DNA of 30,744 bases from Bog-159 sp035541265 (GCA_035541265.1 DATKNQ010000062.1:1-30744); one strand, 5' to 3'. Positions 7,799 through 15,817 are shown, counted from the first letter of the stretch. A program made the numbers and translations. Notes: generated from the sequence alone by a model not told the origin.

Positions 7799-8590
7799 CT
7801 AACGCCGTTGGCACTTCGGGCAATAGTGCGTGCCGCGCTGCGCAACCCATATCCGCCGGACCGGAGTGCCGCAGGTGACGCATGGCTCGCCGGTACGCTG
7901 GTAGACGCGGTGCTCGAACTGGAAGAAGCCGCTGCGCCCTTCCGCGTCCACATAATCGGAAATCGACGATCCGCCTTTCGCGATGGCTTGCGTCAGCACT
8001 TCCACGATGGCTGCGTGCAGCCGCTTGACCCGGTCCGGCCGCAGGCGCGCGCCGATGGCCAGTGGATGAACGCCCGCGCGAAACAGCGTCTCGTCGGCAT
8101 AGATGTTGCCCAGACCGCGCAGGAAATGCTGATCGAGCAGCACCGCCTTGATGCGCGCCTTGCGCCGCTTGAGCCTTGCGGCAAACTCCGCCGGGCTGAT
8201 CTCCAGCGGCTCCGGACCGAGTTTCTCGAGGCGCGCCGGCAGGCCGCGGCCGACTTCGAGCTTGCCGAACTGGCGCTGATCCTCATAACGCAACACGCCC
8301 CGATCGAGGTTGATGACCGCGTGGGTGTGCTTTCCGGGCGTTCCGCCCAGCAGGAGCTTGCCGGTCATGCCGAGATGGACGATGAAAGACCAGCCAGCGT
8401 CGAGCTGGATCACGATGAACTTGCCGCGCCGCTCGATGCCGCGAATCCGCCGGCCCGCCAGCGCCGCGCTCATTTCGTCCGGATTGCCGCGCAGGATCCG
8501 CAGGCAGGTGAACTCGGCGGAGACGATACGCCGCCCCACGATGCGCGCGATCGAACGCGCGACGGTTTCTACTTCGGGGAGTTCAGGCAC
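7799..8590 (-). CDS. mutM: Formamidopyrimidine-DNA glycosylase (Fpg/MutM)
   Basis: Bifunctional glycosylase/AP lyase that removes 8-oxoguanine and formamidopyrimidines from DNA. The 263-residue protein has every diagnostic element: N-terminal MPELPEVET with catalytic Pro2 and Glu3, Lys57 in RRGKF, the helix-two-turn-helix region (HFLRGLGNIYADETLF), and a C-terminal zinc finger CX2CX16CX2C (CVTC to CPKC). Its ATG lies 8 bases inside the end of the Rieske gene, so it is the last gene of a five-gene unit with ferredoxin, STAS, FAD oxidoreductase and Rieske proteins. It converges on the secretin gene with a 6-base gap. The unusual part is the redox company it keeps. Confidence 0.98.
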   Translation of the reverse strand: MPELPEVETVARSIARIVGRRIVSAEFTCLRILRGNPDEMSAALAGRRIRGIERRGKFIVIQLDAGWSFIVHLGMTGKLLLGGTPGKHTHAVINLDRGVLRYEDQRQFGKLEVGRGLPARLEKLGPEPLEISPAEFAARLKRRKARIKAVLLDQHFLRGLGNIYADETLFRAGVHPLAIGARLRPDRVKRLHAAIVEVLTQAIAKGGSSISDYVDAEGRSGFFQFEHRVYQRTGEPCVTCGTPVRRIWVAQRGTHYCPKCQRR

Positions 8591-8897
8591 GTTCGGGCAA
8601 GTCGATCAGCACGTCATCGCCGCGTACCTCGACCGCGAAGGTCGGCACCTTCTGCGTGGGATCGAAATCGTTCTCTCCCGTGGTGCAGTCCCACTCCCAG
8701 GCGTGCCAGGGACAAACGACATGATTGCCGTGGATTGCGCCTTGGCCGAGCGGGCCGCCGCGATGCAGGCATTCGCCGCCAAGGGCGCGGATGCGGCCGC
8801 CTACGTTGCAGATCGCGAATGTATCGTTACCGACGGTGGCCTCCGTGACGGATCCGGCAGGCAACTGCGAGAGGGAAGCGACTTTGACCAATGGCAT
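8583..8897 (-). CDS. Rieske [2Fe-2S] protein (NirD-like small ferredoxin)
   Basis: A 104-residue soluble one-domain Rieske protein. The cluster ligands are Cys43-X-His45 and Cys62-X2-His65, with 16 residues between the boxes (CLHRGG and CPWHAWEWD). No signal peptide or membrane helix is present, so it acts in the cytoplasm. Small proteins of this type pass electrons between an NAD(P)H-dependent flavoprotein and an oxygenase or other acceptor, or form the small subunit of nitrite reductase. The gene directly follows an FAD-dependent disulfide oxidoreductase (3-base gap), and the two families are fused in animal AIF-like proteins, so the flavoprotein is its probable electron donor. It overlaps mutM by 8 bases. 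No oxygenase is nearby, so the final acceptor is unknown. Confidence 0.93.
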   Translation of the reverse strand: MPLVKVASLSQLPAGSVTEATVGNDTFAICNVGGRIRALGGECLHRGGPLGQGAIHGNHVVCPWHAWEWDCTTGENDFDPTQKVPTFAVEVRGDDVLIDLPERA

Positions 8898-8900
8898 GGC

Positions 8901-10181
8901 TCAGACCATTTTACTCAACTGCTGCGCGGCGATCAGCACCGGATCCCAGACCATGGCGAAGGGCGGCGCGTAGGCCAGGTCCAGGTCATCCAGTTCTTCG
9001 ACGCGCATGCGATGGTGCAGCGCGGTAGCAATCACGTTGATCGCGCCGGCCACACCGTCCTCGCCCAAAACCGACCCGCCCAGCAAACGCCGTGTGCCGC
9101 CATCGGCCACCAGTTCCACCGTGATGGGTTTGCCGCCGAAGTAGCGCGCGCGGCTTCGGGCCGTGATCCGTGCCGCCACCGGCGAGAATCCTTCCTGCCG
9201 CGCCTGCGCCCCGGAGAGTCCCGTGAAGGCCACGCCCATGCCGAAGACGCTCACGATCGCAGTGCCTGCCACTCCGCTGAATCGCGCACGGCGGCCCGCC
9301 GCGTTAGCGCCGGCTACGCGTCCCATTTTGTTGGCTGTAGTCCCCAGCGGAATGTGCACCGGACGCCCGGTGACCAGGTGCATGGCTTCGGCGCAATCGC
9401 CCGCCGCATAGACGCCCGCGAGACTTGTCTCCATGCGCTCGTCCACGCGAATCGCGCCGGTGCGGCCCAGTTCCACGCCGGCGCCCGCCGCCAATTCGAC
9501 GTTAGGCTGGATGCCGTTGGCCAGAATCACGAGATCGTAACGCTCCACGCCCTGCGCCCGCTCCCCGAGCCGCAGTTCCACACGGAAGCGCTCCAGCCGC
9601 TGCCGCACTGTAGCGGTCAGCGCGGCGTCGTCACGTCCGAGCACGTGCGGGCTTTGCTCCACAATCGTCACGGCCAGACCGTTCCGCCGCAAGGCATCGG
9701 CGGCCTCCAGACCGATGTAGCCCGCGCCGATCACGGCGGCACGCGCCGGGCGCTTCTCGCTCAGAAAACGTTTGAGCCGTTCGGCATCTTCGAGCGTATG
9801 CATTGTGAAAGCCTGCGGCAGGGCGGCAATCGCGGGGTCCGCCGGACGCGGCCGCGCGCCAGTCGCGATCACCAACCGATCGTAGTGAACACGCTCGCCG
9901 CCATCCAGTACCACCTCGCGGCGCGGATGCGAGATCGAGACCACGCGCGCGCCCGTGCGCACCGCGATGTTACGCTCTTTCGCAAAATACGCGGGCGTGT
10001 AAACGATGAGCTGTTCGGCGCGCCGCACGCGCCCTGCCACATAAAAAGGCAGGCCGCAGGCGCCATAGGAGATAGTGGATCCTTTTTCTAGAACAGCGAT
10101 TTCCAAGCCCGCGTCGACGCGCCGCGCACGGGCGGCCGCGCTCAGGCCGGCGGCCACGCCGCCAATCACCAACAGGCGCAT
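8901..10181 (-). CDS. FAD-dependent pyridine nucleotide-disulfide oxidoreductase (CoA-disulfide reductase/NADH oxidase type)
   Basis: A 426-residue flavoprotein. The N-terminal FAD-binding motif is GGVAAG at residues 7-12, followed by the single redox-active cysteine, Cys42, in SYGACGLPFY, a hallmark of the CoA-disulfide reductase/NADH oxidase/NADH peroxidase group. The NAD(P)H-binding Rossmann segment is VIGAGYIGLEAADAL, a second FAD motif is GVYAAGDCAE, and a C-terminal dimerisation domain completes it. Reactions in this family include reducing CoA disulfide, per- or polysulfide, peroxide or oxygen; the sequence alone does not decide. It sits between the STAS gene (8-base gap) and the Rieske gene (3-base gap), which favours an electron-donor role for the Rieske protein. 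There is no rhodanese domain. Confidence 0.9.
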   Translation of the reverse strand: MRLLVIGGVAAGLSAAARARRVDAGLEIAVLEKGSTISYGACGLPFYVAGRVRRAEQLIVYTPAYFAKERNIAVRTGARVVSISHPRREVVLDGGERVHYDRLVIATGARPRPADPAIAALPQAFTMHTLEDAERLKRFLSEKRPARAAVIGAGYIGLEAADALRRNGLAVTIVEQSPHVLGRDDAALTATVRQRLERFRVELRLGERAQGVERYDLVILANGIQPNVELAAGAGVELGRTGAIRVDERMETSLAGVYAAGDCAEAMHLVTGRPVHIPLGTTANKMGRVAGANAAGRRARFSGVAGTAIVSVFGMGVAFTGLSGAQARQEGFSPVAARITARSRARYFGGKPITVELVADGGTRRLLGGSVLGEDGVAGAINVIATALHHRMRVEELDDLDLAYAPPFAMVWDPVLIAAQQLSKMV

Positions 10182-10189
10182 GCGCCCGG

Positions 10190-10597
10190 CTATTCCTCTT
10201 TTTTCATTTGCTCGACAAAGCTCAGAATGTCGAACGTCTTGATGGCGCGGTCTGGAAAGTAGCTGTTCACCGCATCCTGCTCATCGGTGAACAAGTCGAA
10301 CACCGTGGCGAGCTTGGTCATCACGATCAGCTCGATGTTGCGGCGGTTCAGGTTCAGTAGCTTAAGCGCGCCGCCCGCCTTGCGGTCGCTGGTCGCGCAC
10401 ATGACCAGAGCGCCCAAACCGGTGCTGTCGATGTAATCCACGTGGGCCAAGTTGAGGATAATGTTCACGGACCGCGCCGTGAGGAGGGCCGAAACCTTGT
10501 CGCGCAAAGCGCCAGCCTCGGGGCCCACCGTAATACGCCCCTTCAAATCCAGTATCACGATGCCCTCGCGTTCGCGCTGCTGGATGTCGAGGCTCAT
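10190..10597 (-). CDS. STAS-domain protein, anti-sigma factor antagonist type
   Basis: A 135-residue protein whose first 110 residues form a STAS domain like SpoIIAA/RsbV. The phosphorylatable serine is Ser58 in YIDSTGLGALV. A C-terminal tail of about 25 residues (ending FVEQMKKEE) is longer than in the standard antagonist. In the family, the unphosphorylated form sequesters an anti-sigma kinase and frees a sigma factor or another partner. No serine kinase, PP2C phosphatase or sigma factor gene is visible in this window, so the partner must be elsewhere. The ATG lies one base after the stop of the ferredoxin gene, and the FAD oxidoreductase follows after 8 bases. A regulator in the middle of a redox unit is unusual. 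Confidence 0.9.
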   Translation of the reverse strand: MSLDIQQREREGIVILDLKGRITVGPEAGALRDKVSALLTARSVNIILNLAHVDYIDSTGLGALVMCATSDRKAGGALKLLNLNRRNIELIVMTKLATVFDLFTDEQDAVNSYFPDRAIKTFDILSFVEQMKKEE

Positions 10598-10598
10598 G

Positions 10599-10949
10599 TC
10601 AGACGGACATCTTGAAGCCGATCATCGCCTCGACTTCCTCGATGGGAACCATGTCGATAGCGTCCCACGGGCAGCCGTCGAGGAAAGCGCCGTCTGGACC
10701 CTTGCTGGTGCACTTCTTGCAGCCGATGCACAACACCGGATCGACTTCGATGTGGCCGAACGGCGGATGATCGGTGTCCGGCACCCAGTACATGCAATCG
10801 GCCACTGGACAGTATGGCACGCAGGCCGGCGAGCCGGCGCAGCCCGTACAGCACTCCGTAATGACTGCTATTTCCTTGGGCCGTTTCTTGCGCGGCGTGG
10901 CGATGCCCTCAGACCTGGGCTCCATTTTGACCACTGCAACGGCGGACAT
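10599..10949 (-). CDS. Ferredoxin with two 4Fe-4S-type motifs
   Basis: A 116-residue cytoplasmic iron-sulfur protein, with a basic N-terminal segment (about residues 12-26) before the ferredoxin fold. The first motif holds Cys33, 34, 37, 43, 47 and 52 (ECCTGC, then YCP); the second is a clean CX2CX2C at Cys74, 77 and 80 with Cys93 in GCPWDA. Ten cysteines for two clusters leaves two spare. The stretch between the clusters (MYWVPDTDHPPFGHIEVDP) is an insertion compared with short bacterial ferredoxins. I chose the ATG at 10949, since the longer frame to 10979 would leave no room for a promoter beside the divergent aminotransferase gene; ATG 10925-ish (MEPRSEG) is another option. First gene of the redox/STAS/Fpg unit. 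Confidence 0.85.
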   Translation of the reverse strand: MSAVAVVKMEPRSEGIATPRKKRPKEIAVITECCTGCAGSPACVPYCPVADCMYWVPDTDHPPFGHIEVDPVLCIGCKKCTSKGPDGAFLDGCPWDAIDMVPIEEVEAMIGFKMSV

Positions 10950-10987
10950 GCAATGGATTATGACACAAAATGGATGCATTAGAATAA

Positions 10988-11866
10988 GTGACTGTGCACC
11001 GTTTCGTTCTCCACAACGACGAGATTCAGGAGTCGTCCGGCCGCGTGCTGGCGCCGGGGCAGGTAGGTCTGCTCTCCGGCTGGGGCGTGTTCAGCACGAT
11101 CCGCGTCATAAACGGGGTGCTGTTTGCGTTCGAACATCATTGGGCGCGCATGCGCAAGGATGCGGCGGCGCTGCGGGTGACGATGCCACCCGATTCCGAG
11201 GCGGTGCGGAGCAAGCTGCTCGAGCTGGTGGAGGCGAATCGGGCATTCGAAGCCACGCTGCGCGTAGTGGTCGTCCGTAACAAAGGCGGCTTGTGGCAAG
11301 GGCCGGACACCGGCCGGGAAAGCGACCTGATCGCGCTCACCGCCACGACCAAGGAGTGGGGCAGCGGCGTGCGCCTGTGTTACACGCCACGCGCGCGATA
11401 CGCCGCGGGCGAATTTGCCGGCGCCAAGATCCTGTCGTGGGCCATGAACCTCACTTGGCTCGAGCGCGCCCAGGCGCGTGGCTTCGACGAGACCATGCTG
11501 CTCAACGAGCACGGCGAGATCGCGGAGTGCACGTCAGCGAATATCTTCGCTGCTTTTGCGGATCATGTGTTGACCCCACCGCTCAGCTCCGGGTGTCTGC
11601 CAGGGGTGACGCGCGAACTGCTGCTGGGCGAGATTCATGTGCCAGGCTACACGGTCAGCGAGAAGGCGTTCACGCCCGCCGATCTGGAGCGTGCTGACGA
11701 AGTCTTCATCACCTCCACGACGCGTAAGCTACTGCCGGCGGTGGAGATCGAGGGACGCGCCATCGCGCATTCCGGTCCGGCATGCGCGGCGTTGAGCACG
11801 GCATTCAGCCGTTACATCGAGCAGTACGTGGCAAGCCACAGGGAAGCACAAGAAAGACGCCCCTGA
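10988..11866 (+). CDS. Class IV (fold-type IV) PLP aminotransferase
   Basis: A 292-residue PLP enzyme of the branched-chain aminotransferase / aminodeoxychorismate lyase / D-amino-acid transaminase group. The Schiff-base lysine is Lys147 in GAKILSWA; the conserved glutamate is Glu180 in GEIAECTSANIF. Which reaction it performs (IlvE, PabC or D-amino-acid transaminase) cannot be settled from sequence by eye; the overall shape fits an IlvE/PabC-like enzyme. The start is a GTG at 10988 with a TAGAAT just in front of it (10980-10985) and no clear ribosome binding site, so the transcript could be nearly leaderless. The divergent gap to the ferredoxin gene is about 38 bases. No folate or branched-chain biosynthesis genes are adjacent to help. 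Confidence 0.88.
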   Translation: MTVHRFVLHNDEIQESSGRVLAPGQVGLLSGWGVFSTIRVINGVLFAFEHHWARMRKDAAALRVTMPPDSEAVRSKLLELVEANRAFEATLRVVVVRNKGGLWQGPDTGRESDLIALTATTKEWGSGVRLCYTPRARYAAGEFAGAKILSWAMNLTWLERAQARGFDETMLLNEHGEIAECTSANIFAAFADHVLTPPLSSGCLPGVTRELLLGEIHVPGYTVSEKAFTPADLERADEVFITSTTRKLLPAVEIEGRAIAHSGPACAALSTAFSRYIEQYVASHREAQERRP

Positions 11867-11911
11867 CGGATGCGAGACGTCGCGGCCGTAACCGGGATCC
11901 CGGGGTATGAC

Positions 11912-13117
11912 TCAGCGCGTGCAGCAGATCTGCGTGGAGACCAGCTTGGAAGCGGCGAAGAAATTCTGTTGGGAAAGCTGCTTGTAGATCGATCCGGCAA
12001 CGCCCGCGGCCACCGGGCCATTAATCCGCCAGCCCGCCGTCAAGAGCACCACGACCACCAGTTGATTGTGTTCCACGTCGTTGAAGGAACCAAACCAACC
12101 GAGGTGGTTCATGGCGTGCGAGTCGTGGCAGGTACCGGTCTTGCCCAGAATCGGTTCGGTCTGGTCGTATCCGGCACGGTGACCCGTACCGAAATCCACG
12201 GCTTCGCGCATCCCGACTTTCACATCGTCGATCCAATTGCGGATATCCAGCCGGCGCTTGACGCGCGGCATGAAGTGGTCGATCTCCACCTGATTTTTCG
12301 GATATTGGAGGTAGTAGAGCGTACCGCCGTTGGCTATCGTGGACACCACCGCGGCTAGTTCGAGCGGCGTCAACTGGATCCCTTCGCCGAAAGCCGTCAT
12401 CATCCCCGCGCCGCCATACTGAGGCGCATCTTCGGGCAGCAGACCCGGCCGCTCGCCGTCGACCTGCCATCCGGCTCTCTCTCCCAACCCGAACAGGCGA
12501 TCGTATTGGATCACGCGTTCAAAGCCCAGGCGATCGCCCAGGATTTTGAAGTAGGCGTTGTTGGAATGGGCCAGCGCTGCGCTCATATCGAGGCTGACGC
12601 GACGCGTCAGTTTGACGGGCGTATCCCGCTCGACCAAGCCTTCTTTGAGCGCGGCAAACGCGGTAATCAACTTAATCGTGGAACACGGGGTAAAGCCGCT
12701 GGCGAAGGCCACCTTCTGATTGACGATGGTGAGAATCCGGCCGGTCTGCGGATCGACGACTACGACACTGCCGTTATAGGTTCCCAGCGCGTCCACCGCC
12801 GCGCGGCGGACCGCCAGATCGTCGCCGTCCACATTGTCGCCAGCGGTGGGGTCGAACGATCCAACTATCGGCCGCGCCCGGCGCAATCGCGCGGATTTCG
12901 CGGTACCAAGCCGGCTGGTGGCGGTAACTGCCCTGGACTTCGACCTGGCATTGGCGGCCTTTCGCGGCTTGGAGCGTTTTGCCGGGGACGAAGCAGCCGG
13001 TTTCGTTTTGGCGCCCGCACGTGCCGTATGCGTCTTCGGCTTCTTGACGCTCTGAGCCGCAGATGTGCACTCTGGCACTAGGCCCAACAACAGCACCACT
13101 GTAAGGCCACGCAACAT
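11912..13117 (-). CDS. Penicillin-binding transpeptidase-domain protein with polycationic linker
   Basis: A 401-residue secreted or anchored transpeptidase. Residues 1-21 are a signal peptide or anchor; residues about 25-82 are an extremely Lys/Arg/Ala/Ser-rich segment resembling histone H1 tails; residues about 105-385 are the penicillin-binding fold. The three active-site motifs are all present: SXXK at Ser146-Lys149 (CSTIK), SXN at Ser185-Asn187 (HSNN), and KTG at Lys326 (GKTGT). The domain resembles the transpeptidase part of class B PBPs and class D beta-lactamases; without the usual N-terminal dimerisation domain it is smaller than FtsI. It probably cross-links peptidoglycan in the periplasm. 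It converges on the aminotransferase gene with a 45-base gap. Confidence 0.9.
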   Translation of the reverse strand: MLRGLTVVLLLGLVPECTSAAQSVKKPKTHTARAGAKTKPAASSPAKRSKPRKAANARSKSRAVTATSRLGTAKSARLRRARPIVGSFDPTAGDNVDGDDLAVRRAAVDALGTYNGSVVVVDPQTGRILTIVNQKVAFASGFTPCSTIKLITAFAALKEGLVERDTPVKLTRRVSLDMSAALAHSNNAYFKILGDRLGFERVIQYDRLFGLGERAGWQVDGERPGLLPEDAPQYGGAGMMTAFGEGIQLTPLELAAVVSTIANGGTLYYLQYPKNQVEIDHFMPRVKRRLDIRNWIDDVKVGMREAVDFGTGHRAGYDQTEPILGKTGTCHDSHAMNHLGWFGSFNDVEHNQLVVVVLLTAGWRINGPVAAGVAGSIYKQLSQQNFFAASKLVSTQICCTR

Positions 13118-13185
13118 ATCGATTCAAGGCGTTGAGCCGATTTTATCAACATGCCTACCAGGCGGGTCAAGCCCGGTGGCCGTAT

Positions 13186-14112
13186 TTACTGCAATTTCCC
13201 AGCGGCAAACAGGACAGACTTTCCGAGGGCATCCAAAGCCGAATCGAATAACGCTTCTCCCTGCGGCAAATCCGGCCGCTTTTGTCCTTGGGGGCCGAGG
13301 CAAAAATCGTGATAGCCGTTCTCGTAGATTTCAAGCCGCGCCGACTTACCCGCCCCGGCCAGAGCGTCGTGCAGCGCGATCGCGACCGGCATCAGCCGGT
13401 CGGCCGTACCGGCCAGGATCAACACTGGCGTGCGGATCGGCTCGATGTTCTTCTTGGAGATTTCCGGATCGGGCTTCGCATTCTCGAACGGGTTGCCGTG
13501 CGCGGCGGCCGAGCCCTGCGGCGGCATCGGAATGCCGAGAAACCAGAGCACCGCCGGCGCGCCAACGATCGCGGAATGCACAGGGACTTTGGAGATGAGA
13601 TACATCACCAGGTTGCCTCCCAGACTGACACCGTAGAGGTTGATGCGGCCGGGATCGACATACGGCAGTGTCTTGACGTAATCGATCACCGCCAGCCCAT
13701 CGTCGATAGAAGTGACTGCGCCGTTGGTCGAAGGCGACGAGGTCAGCATCATGTTGCCGCCCCGATAATCGGCCACTGCGACCACATAGCCTTCCTGCAG
13801 GAATCGCTCCCAGACGGGACCGCCGGTATCGCCGCGCGACCAGCCCACCAGCTGTTCCATGCCGCGTCCGCCGGGCGCGCCGTGGAACATGATCATGGCC
13901 GGAAAGGGACCGTTGCCTTTGGGCTTGCGAATGGCGGCGGCAATGTACAGGCCGTCTTTGCTCTTAATGTGGGTCTGCTGGACGGGCGAGTCCGCCTCGC
14001 TGACTACGTGAATGTACTTGGCGGTGGGCAAGGGAGTGGTACTGCCGGGGTTACGATGGATCTCCGCTGTGGCGGCGACGGCGAAAATCAGACAAAGAAA
14101 TGCGATTCGCAT
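13186..14112 (-). CDS. Secreted alpha/beta hydrolase (prolyl-oligopeptidase / dienelactone-hydrolase type)
   Basis: A 308-residue hydrolase with a signal peptide (residues 1-16). The frame is open much further upstream, but that part lies inside hflX in another frame; the ATG at 14112 gives a proper signal sequence and follows the hflX stop by 17 bases. The catalytic triad is readable: Ser163 in the nucleophile elbow GVSLGG, Asp238 in GTADRLMP and His268 in GYHDF. The oxyanion region is FHGAPGG (about 76-82). Family members are esterases or peptidases acting outside the cytoplasm; the substrate cannot be told. No clear ribosome binding site precedes the ATG, so translation may depend on coupling to hflX. 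Confidence 0.85.
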   Translation of the reverse strand: MRIAFLCLIFAVAATAEIHRNPGSTTPLPTAKYIHVVSEADSPVQQTHIKSKDGLYIAAAIRKPKGNGPFPAMIMFHGAPGGRGMEQLVGWSRGDTGGPVWERFLQEGYVVAVADYRGGNMMLTSSPSTNGAVTSIDDGLAVIDYVKTLPYVDPGRINLYGVSLGGNLVMYLISKVPVHSAIVGAPAVLWFLGIPMPPQGSAAAHGNPFENAKPDPEISKKNIEPIRTPVLILAGTADRLMPVAIALHDALAGAGKSARLEIYENGYHDFCLGPQGQKRPDLPQGEALFDSALDALGKSVLFAAGKLQ

Positions 14113-14129
14113 ATGACACCGAAACCGTA

Positions 14130-15455
14130 CTATAGCGCAGGGGCCAGATACGCGCTCAGCCTGCGCCGCAGCGACTCCGGAATCTCGGCATCCATCTCGC
14201 AGGTGTCGTCCACGTAGCGGGTTTCGAGGACCCGGCCGAGATCGTGGACCATGGCAATGCGGGCGCCCTCGCTCAGCGGCAGGTTCAGGCGCACACGGAC
14301 GATCGGATCGAAAGGCAGCACCGCGTCGACGGCCGCGAGCAGGCTGTCGATTCCCTGGCCGGTCAGCGCCGAAATGGCCACGGCGCGCGTCCCGGCAGCC
14401 GCGCCGGAATGACCCAAAAGACGATGGCGGCATGCCTCCACATCGATTCCGGATTCCGGCAGCCGGTCTACTTTGTTGAGCACTAACACTTGCGGGACGC
14501 CGCCGGCATCGATCTCCGACAGCACTTTCAGCACCTGCGCGGTCTGGACGGCGGCATGCGGCGCTGAAGCGTCCACCACGTGCAGGATCAACGCCGCCTC
14601 ATTCACTTCTTCGAGGGTGGCGCGAAACGCCCTCACCAGTGTGGTGGGCAGGTTGCCGATGAAGCCTACCGTGTCACTCAGCAGCGCGCGGCGGCGCGAG
14701 GGCAGCTTTACGGGCCTCACCGTCGGATCGAGCGTCGCGAACATGCGCGCATCGGCCAGCACCCCGGCCTCGGTGATGCGGTTGAAAAGCGTCGACTTGC
14801 CCGCGTTTGTGTAGCCTACCAGCGCCATCGTCGGCAGCGGCACGGAGTGGCGCTTCTGGCGATGCAAAGCGCGCCCGGCACGCACGCTTTCCAGATCCTG
14901 TTCGATTTTCTTGATGCGCCGGTGAATGCGGCGGCGGTCGGTTTCGAGCTGCGTTTCACCAGGGCCGCGGGTACCTATGCCGCCGCCCAGGCGGGACATC
15001 TGGACGCCCCGGCCGGTCAGGCGCGGCAGCAGGTAATTCAATTGCGCGAGTTCCACCTGCAGGCGGCCTTCGCGCGTACGGGCGCGTCCGGCGAAAATAT
15101 CGAGGATAAGCTGGGTGCGGTCGATCACACGGCAGGAAAGCTCTTTCTCCAGGTTGCGCTGCTGGGTGGGAGTCAGCTCCTGGTCGAAAATCACCAGGCC
15201 GGCGTCCAGGGATTGGCGCAGCTGGGCCACCTCCAGTAGTTTGCCGTGACCGATGAGTGTGGCGGCTTCGGGAGCCGGACGGGATTGCAGGACACGGCCG
15301 GTCACCACCGCGCCCGCGCTGGCGGCGAGTTCTGCTAACTCCTCCAGGGACTCTTCAACGCTTCCGGTTCGGGAGGAAACCCCGCCCCGCCGATGTGTGA
15401 ATTCCACCGCGGCCAGGATAGCTGTTTCCGGCGGCGTACGAGGGCTGACGGCGAT
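14130..15455 (-). CDS. hflX: GTPase HflX (ribosome-splitting factor), probable ATC start
   Basis: GTPase that binds the ribosome and splits stalled 70S particles under stress. It has the HflX N-terminal domain, a coiled linker, the G domain with G1 GYTNAGKS, G3 DTVGF and G4 NKVD, and a short C-terminal domain. The first standard start is GTG at 15407, which gives 425 residues but removes the stretch ETAILAAVEF, which resembles the first strand of HflX. The same frame is open back to the TAG of hfq (15456-15458), and GGAGG (15461-15465) stands 5 bases before an ATC at 15453-15455. I therefore place the start there (441 residues), with GTG 15407 as the alternative. The hfq-hflX order is a common bacterial arrangement. 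Confidence 0.93.
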   Translation of the reverse strand: MAVSPRTPPETAILAAVEFTHRRGGVSSRTGSVEESLEELAELAASAGAVVTGRVLQSRPAPEAATLIGHGKLLEVAQLRQSLDAGLVIFDQELTPTQQRNLEKELSCRVIDRTQLILDIFAGRARTREGRLQVELAQLNYLLPRLTGRGVQMSRLGGGIGTRGPGETQLETDRRRIHRRIKKIEQDLESVRAGRALHRQKRHSVPLPTMALVGYTNAGKSTLFNRITEAGVLADARMFATLDPTVRPVKLPSRRRALLSDTVGFIGNLPTTLVRAFRATLEEVNEAALILHVVDASAPHAAVQTAQVLKVLSEIDAGGVPQVLVLNKVDRLPESGIDVEACRHRLLGHSGAAAGTRAVAISALTGQGIDSLLAAVDAVLPFDPIVRVRLNLPLSEGARIAMVHDLGRVLETRYVDDTCEMDAEIPESLRRRLSAYLAPAL

Positions 15456-15761
15456 CTAGGCCTCCGATACTTCAGCGTGTACGGCCGAACTCGCCATGGC
15501 CGCCCCGGCCGAACCCTGTGCGGCGCTCTGCGAATTGCCCGTGTAAGAATGCGCGGTCTTCAAGGTCACTACCGTGGAGATCGCGTGCTTGAAAATCAAC
15601 TGCTCCTGGTTGTTGGTTTCCAGAACCAGGGAATACTTGTCGAAGCTCTTGATCCGTCCGGAGAGCTTCACCCCACTCATTAAATAGATGGTGAGTACAA
15701 TTTTGTCTCTTCGCGCGTTGTTTAAGAAACTATCTTGAATGTTCTGCGCTGGTTTATCCAT
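15456..15761 (-). CDS. hfq: RNA chaperone Hfq
   Basis: Sm-like hexameric RNA chaperone that pairs small RNAs with target mRNAs. The 101-residue protein starts at the ATG 15759-15761, preceded by GGGGGAAGAA; the frame extends 12 codons further but without support. The Sm1 motif covers about residues 8-50 (QDSFLNNARRDK, then GVKLSGRIKSFDKYSLVLE), and Sm2 ends in FKHAIST at residues 57-63, nearly identical to the classical YKHAIST. The C-terminal tail (about 70-101) is Ala/Ser-rich and acidic at its end. It ends in TAG directly before the hflX start. An Hfq in this genome implies sRNA-based regulation; no sRNA gene is visible here. Confidence 0.97.
   Translation of the reverse strand: MDKPAQNIQDSFLNNARRDKIVLTIYLMSGVKLSGRIKSFDKYSLVLETNNQEQLIFKHAISTVVTLKTAHSYTGNSQSAAQGSAGAAMASSAVHAEVSEA
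15461..15465 (-). promoter_or_regulatory. Ribosome binding site deciding the hflX start
   Basis: GGAGG on the minus strand lies within the last codons of hfq, 5 bases upstream of ATC 15453-15455 and more than 50 bases from the first GTG (15407). Its position argues that hflX is initiated right after the hfq stop codon. Confidence 0.55.
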
Positions 15762-15817
15762 TTCTTCCCCCAGACAGGTTCGGGCCAAAGACGGCAAAAC
15801 TCCGGATTGGCATAAAC

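Noticed and set aside
8583..8897. Rieske protein as nitrite reductase small subunit (NirD)
   Set aside because: No nitrite reductase large subunit is nearby, and the neighbours fit a general electron-transfer role better.
8310..10091. 593-codon plus-strand frame
   Set aside because: Antisense to mutM, Rieske and FAD oxidoreductase genes, all of which carry intact motifs; its own sequence is His/Arg-rich without domains.
11892..11903. Perfect palindrome CCGGGATCCCGG between convergent genes
   Set aside because: No room for a loop and no T-run follows, so it is not supported as an intrinsic terminator; it may be chance in GC-rich DNA.
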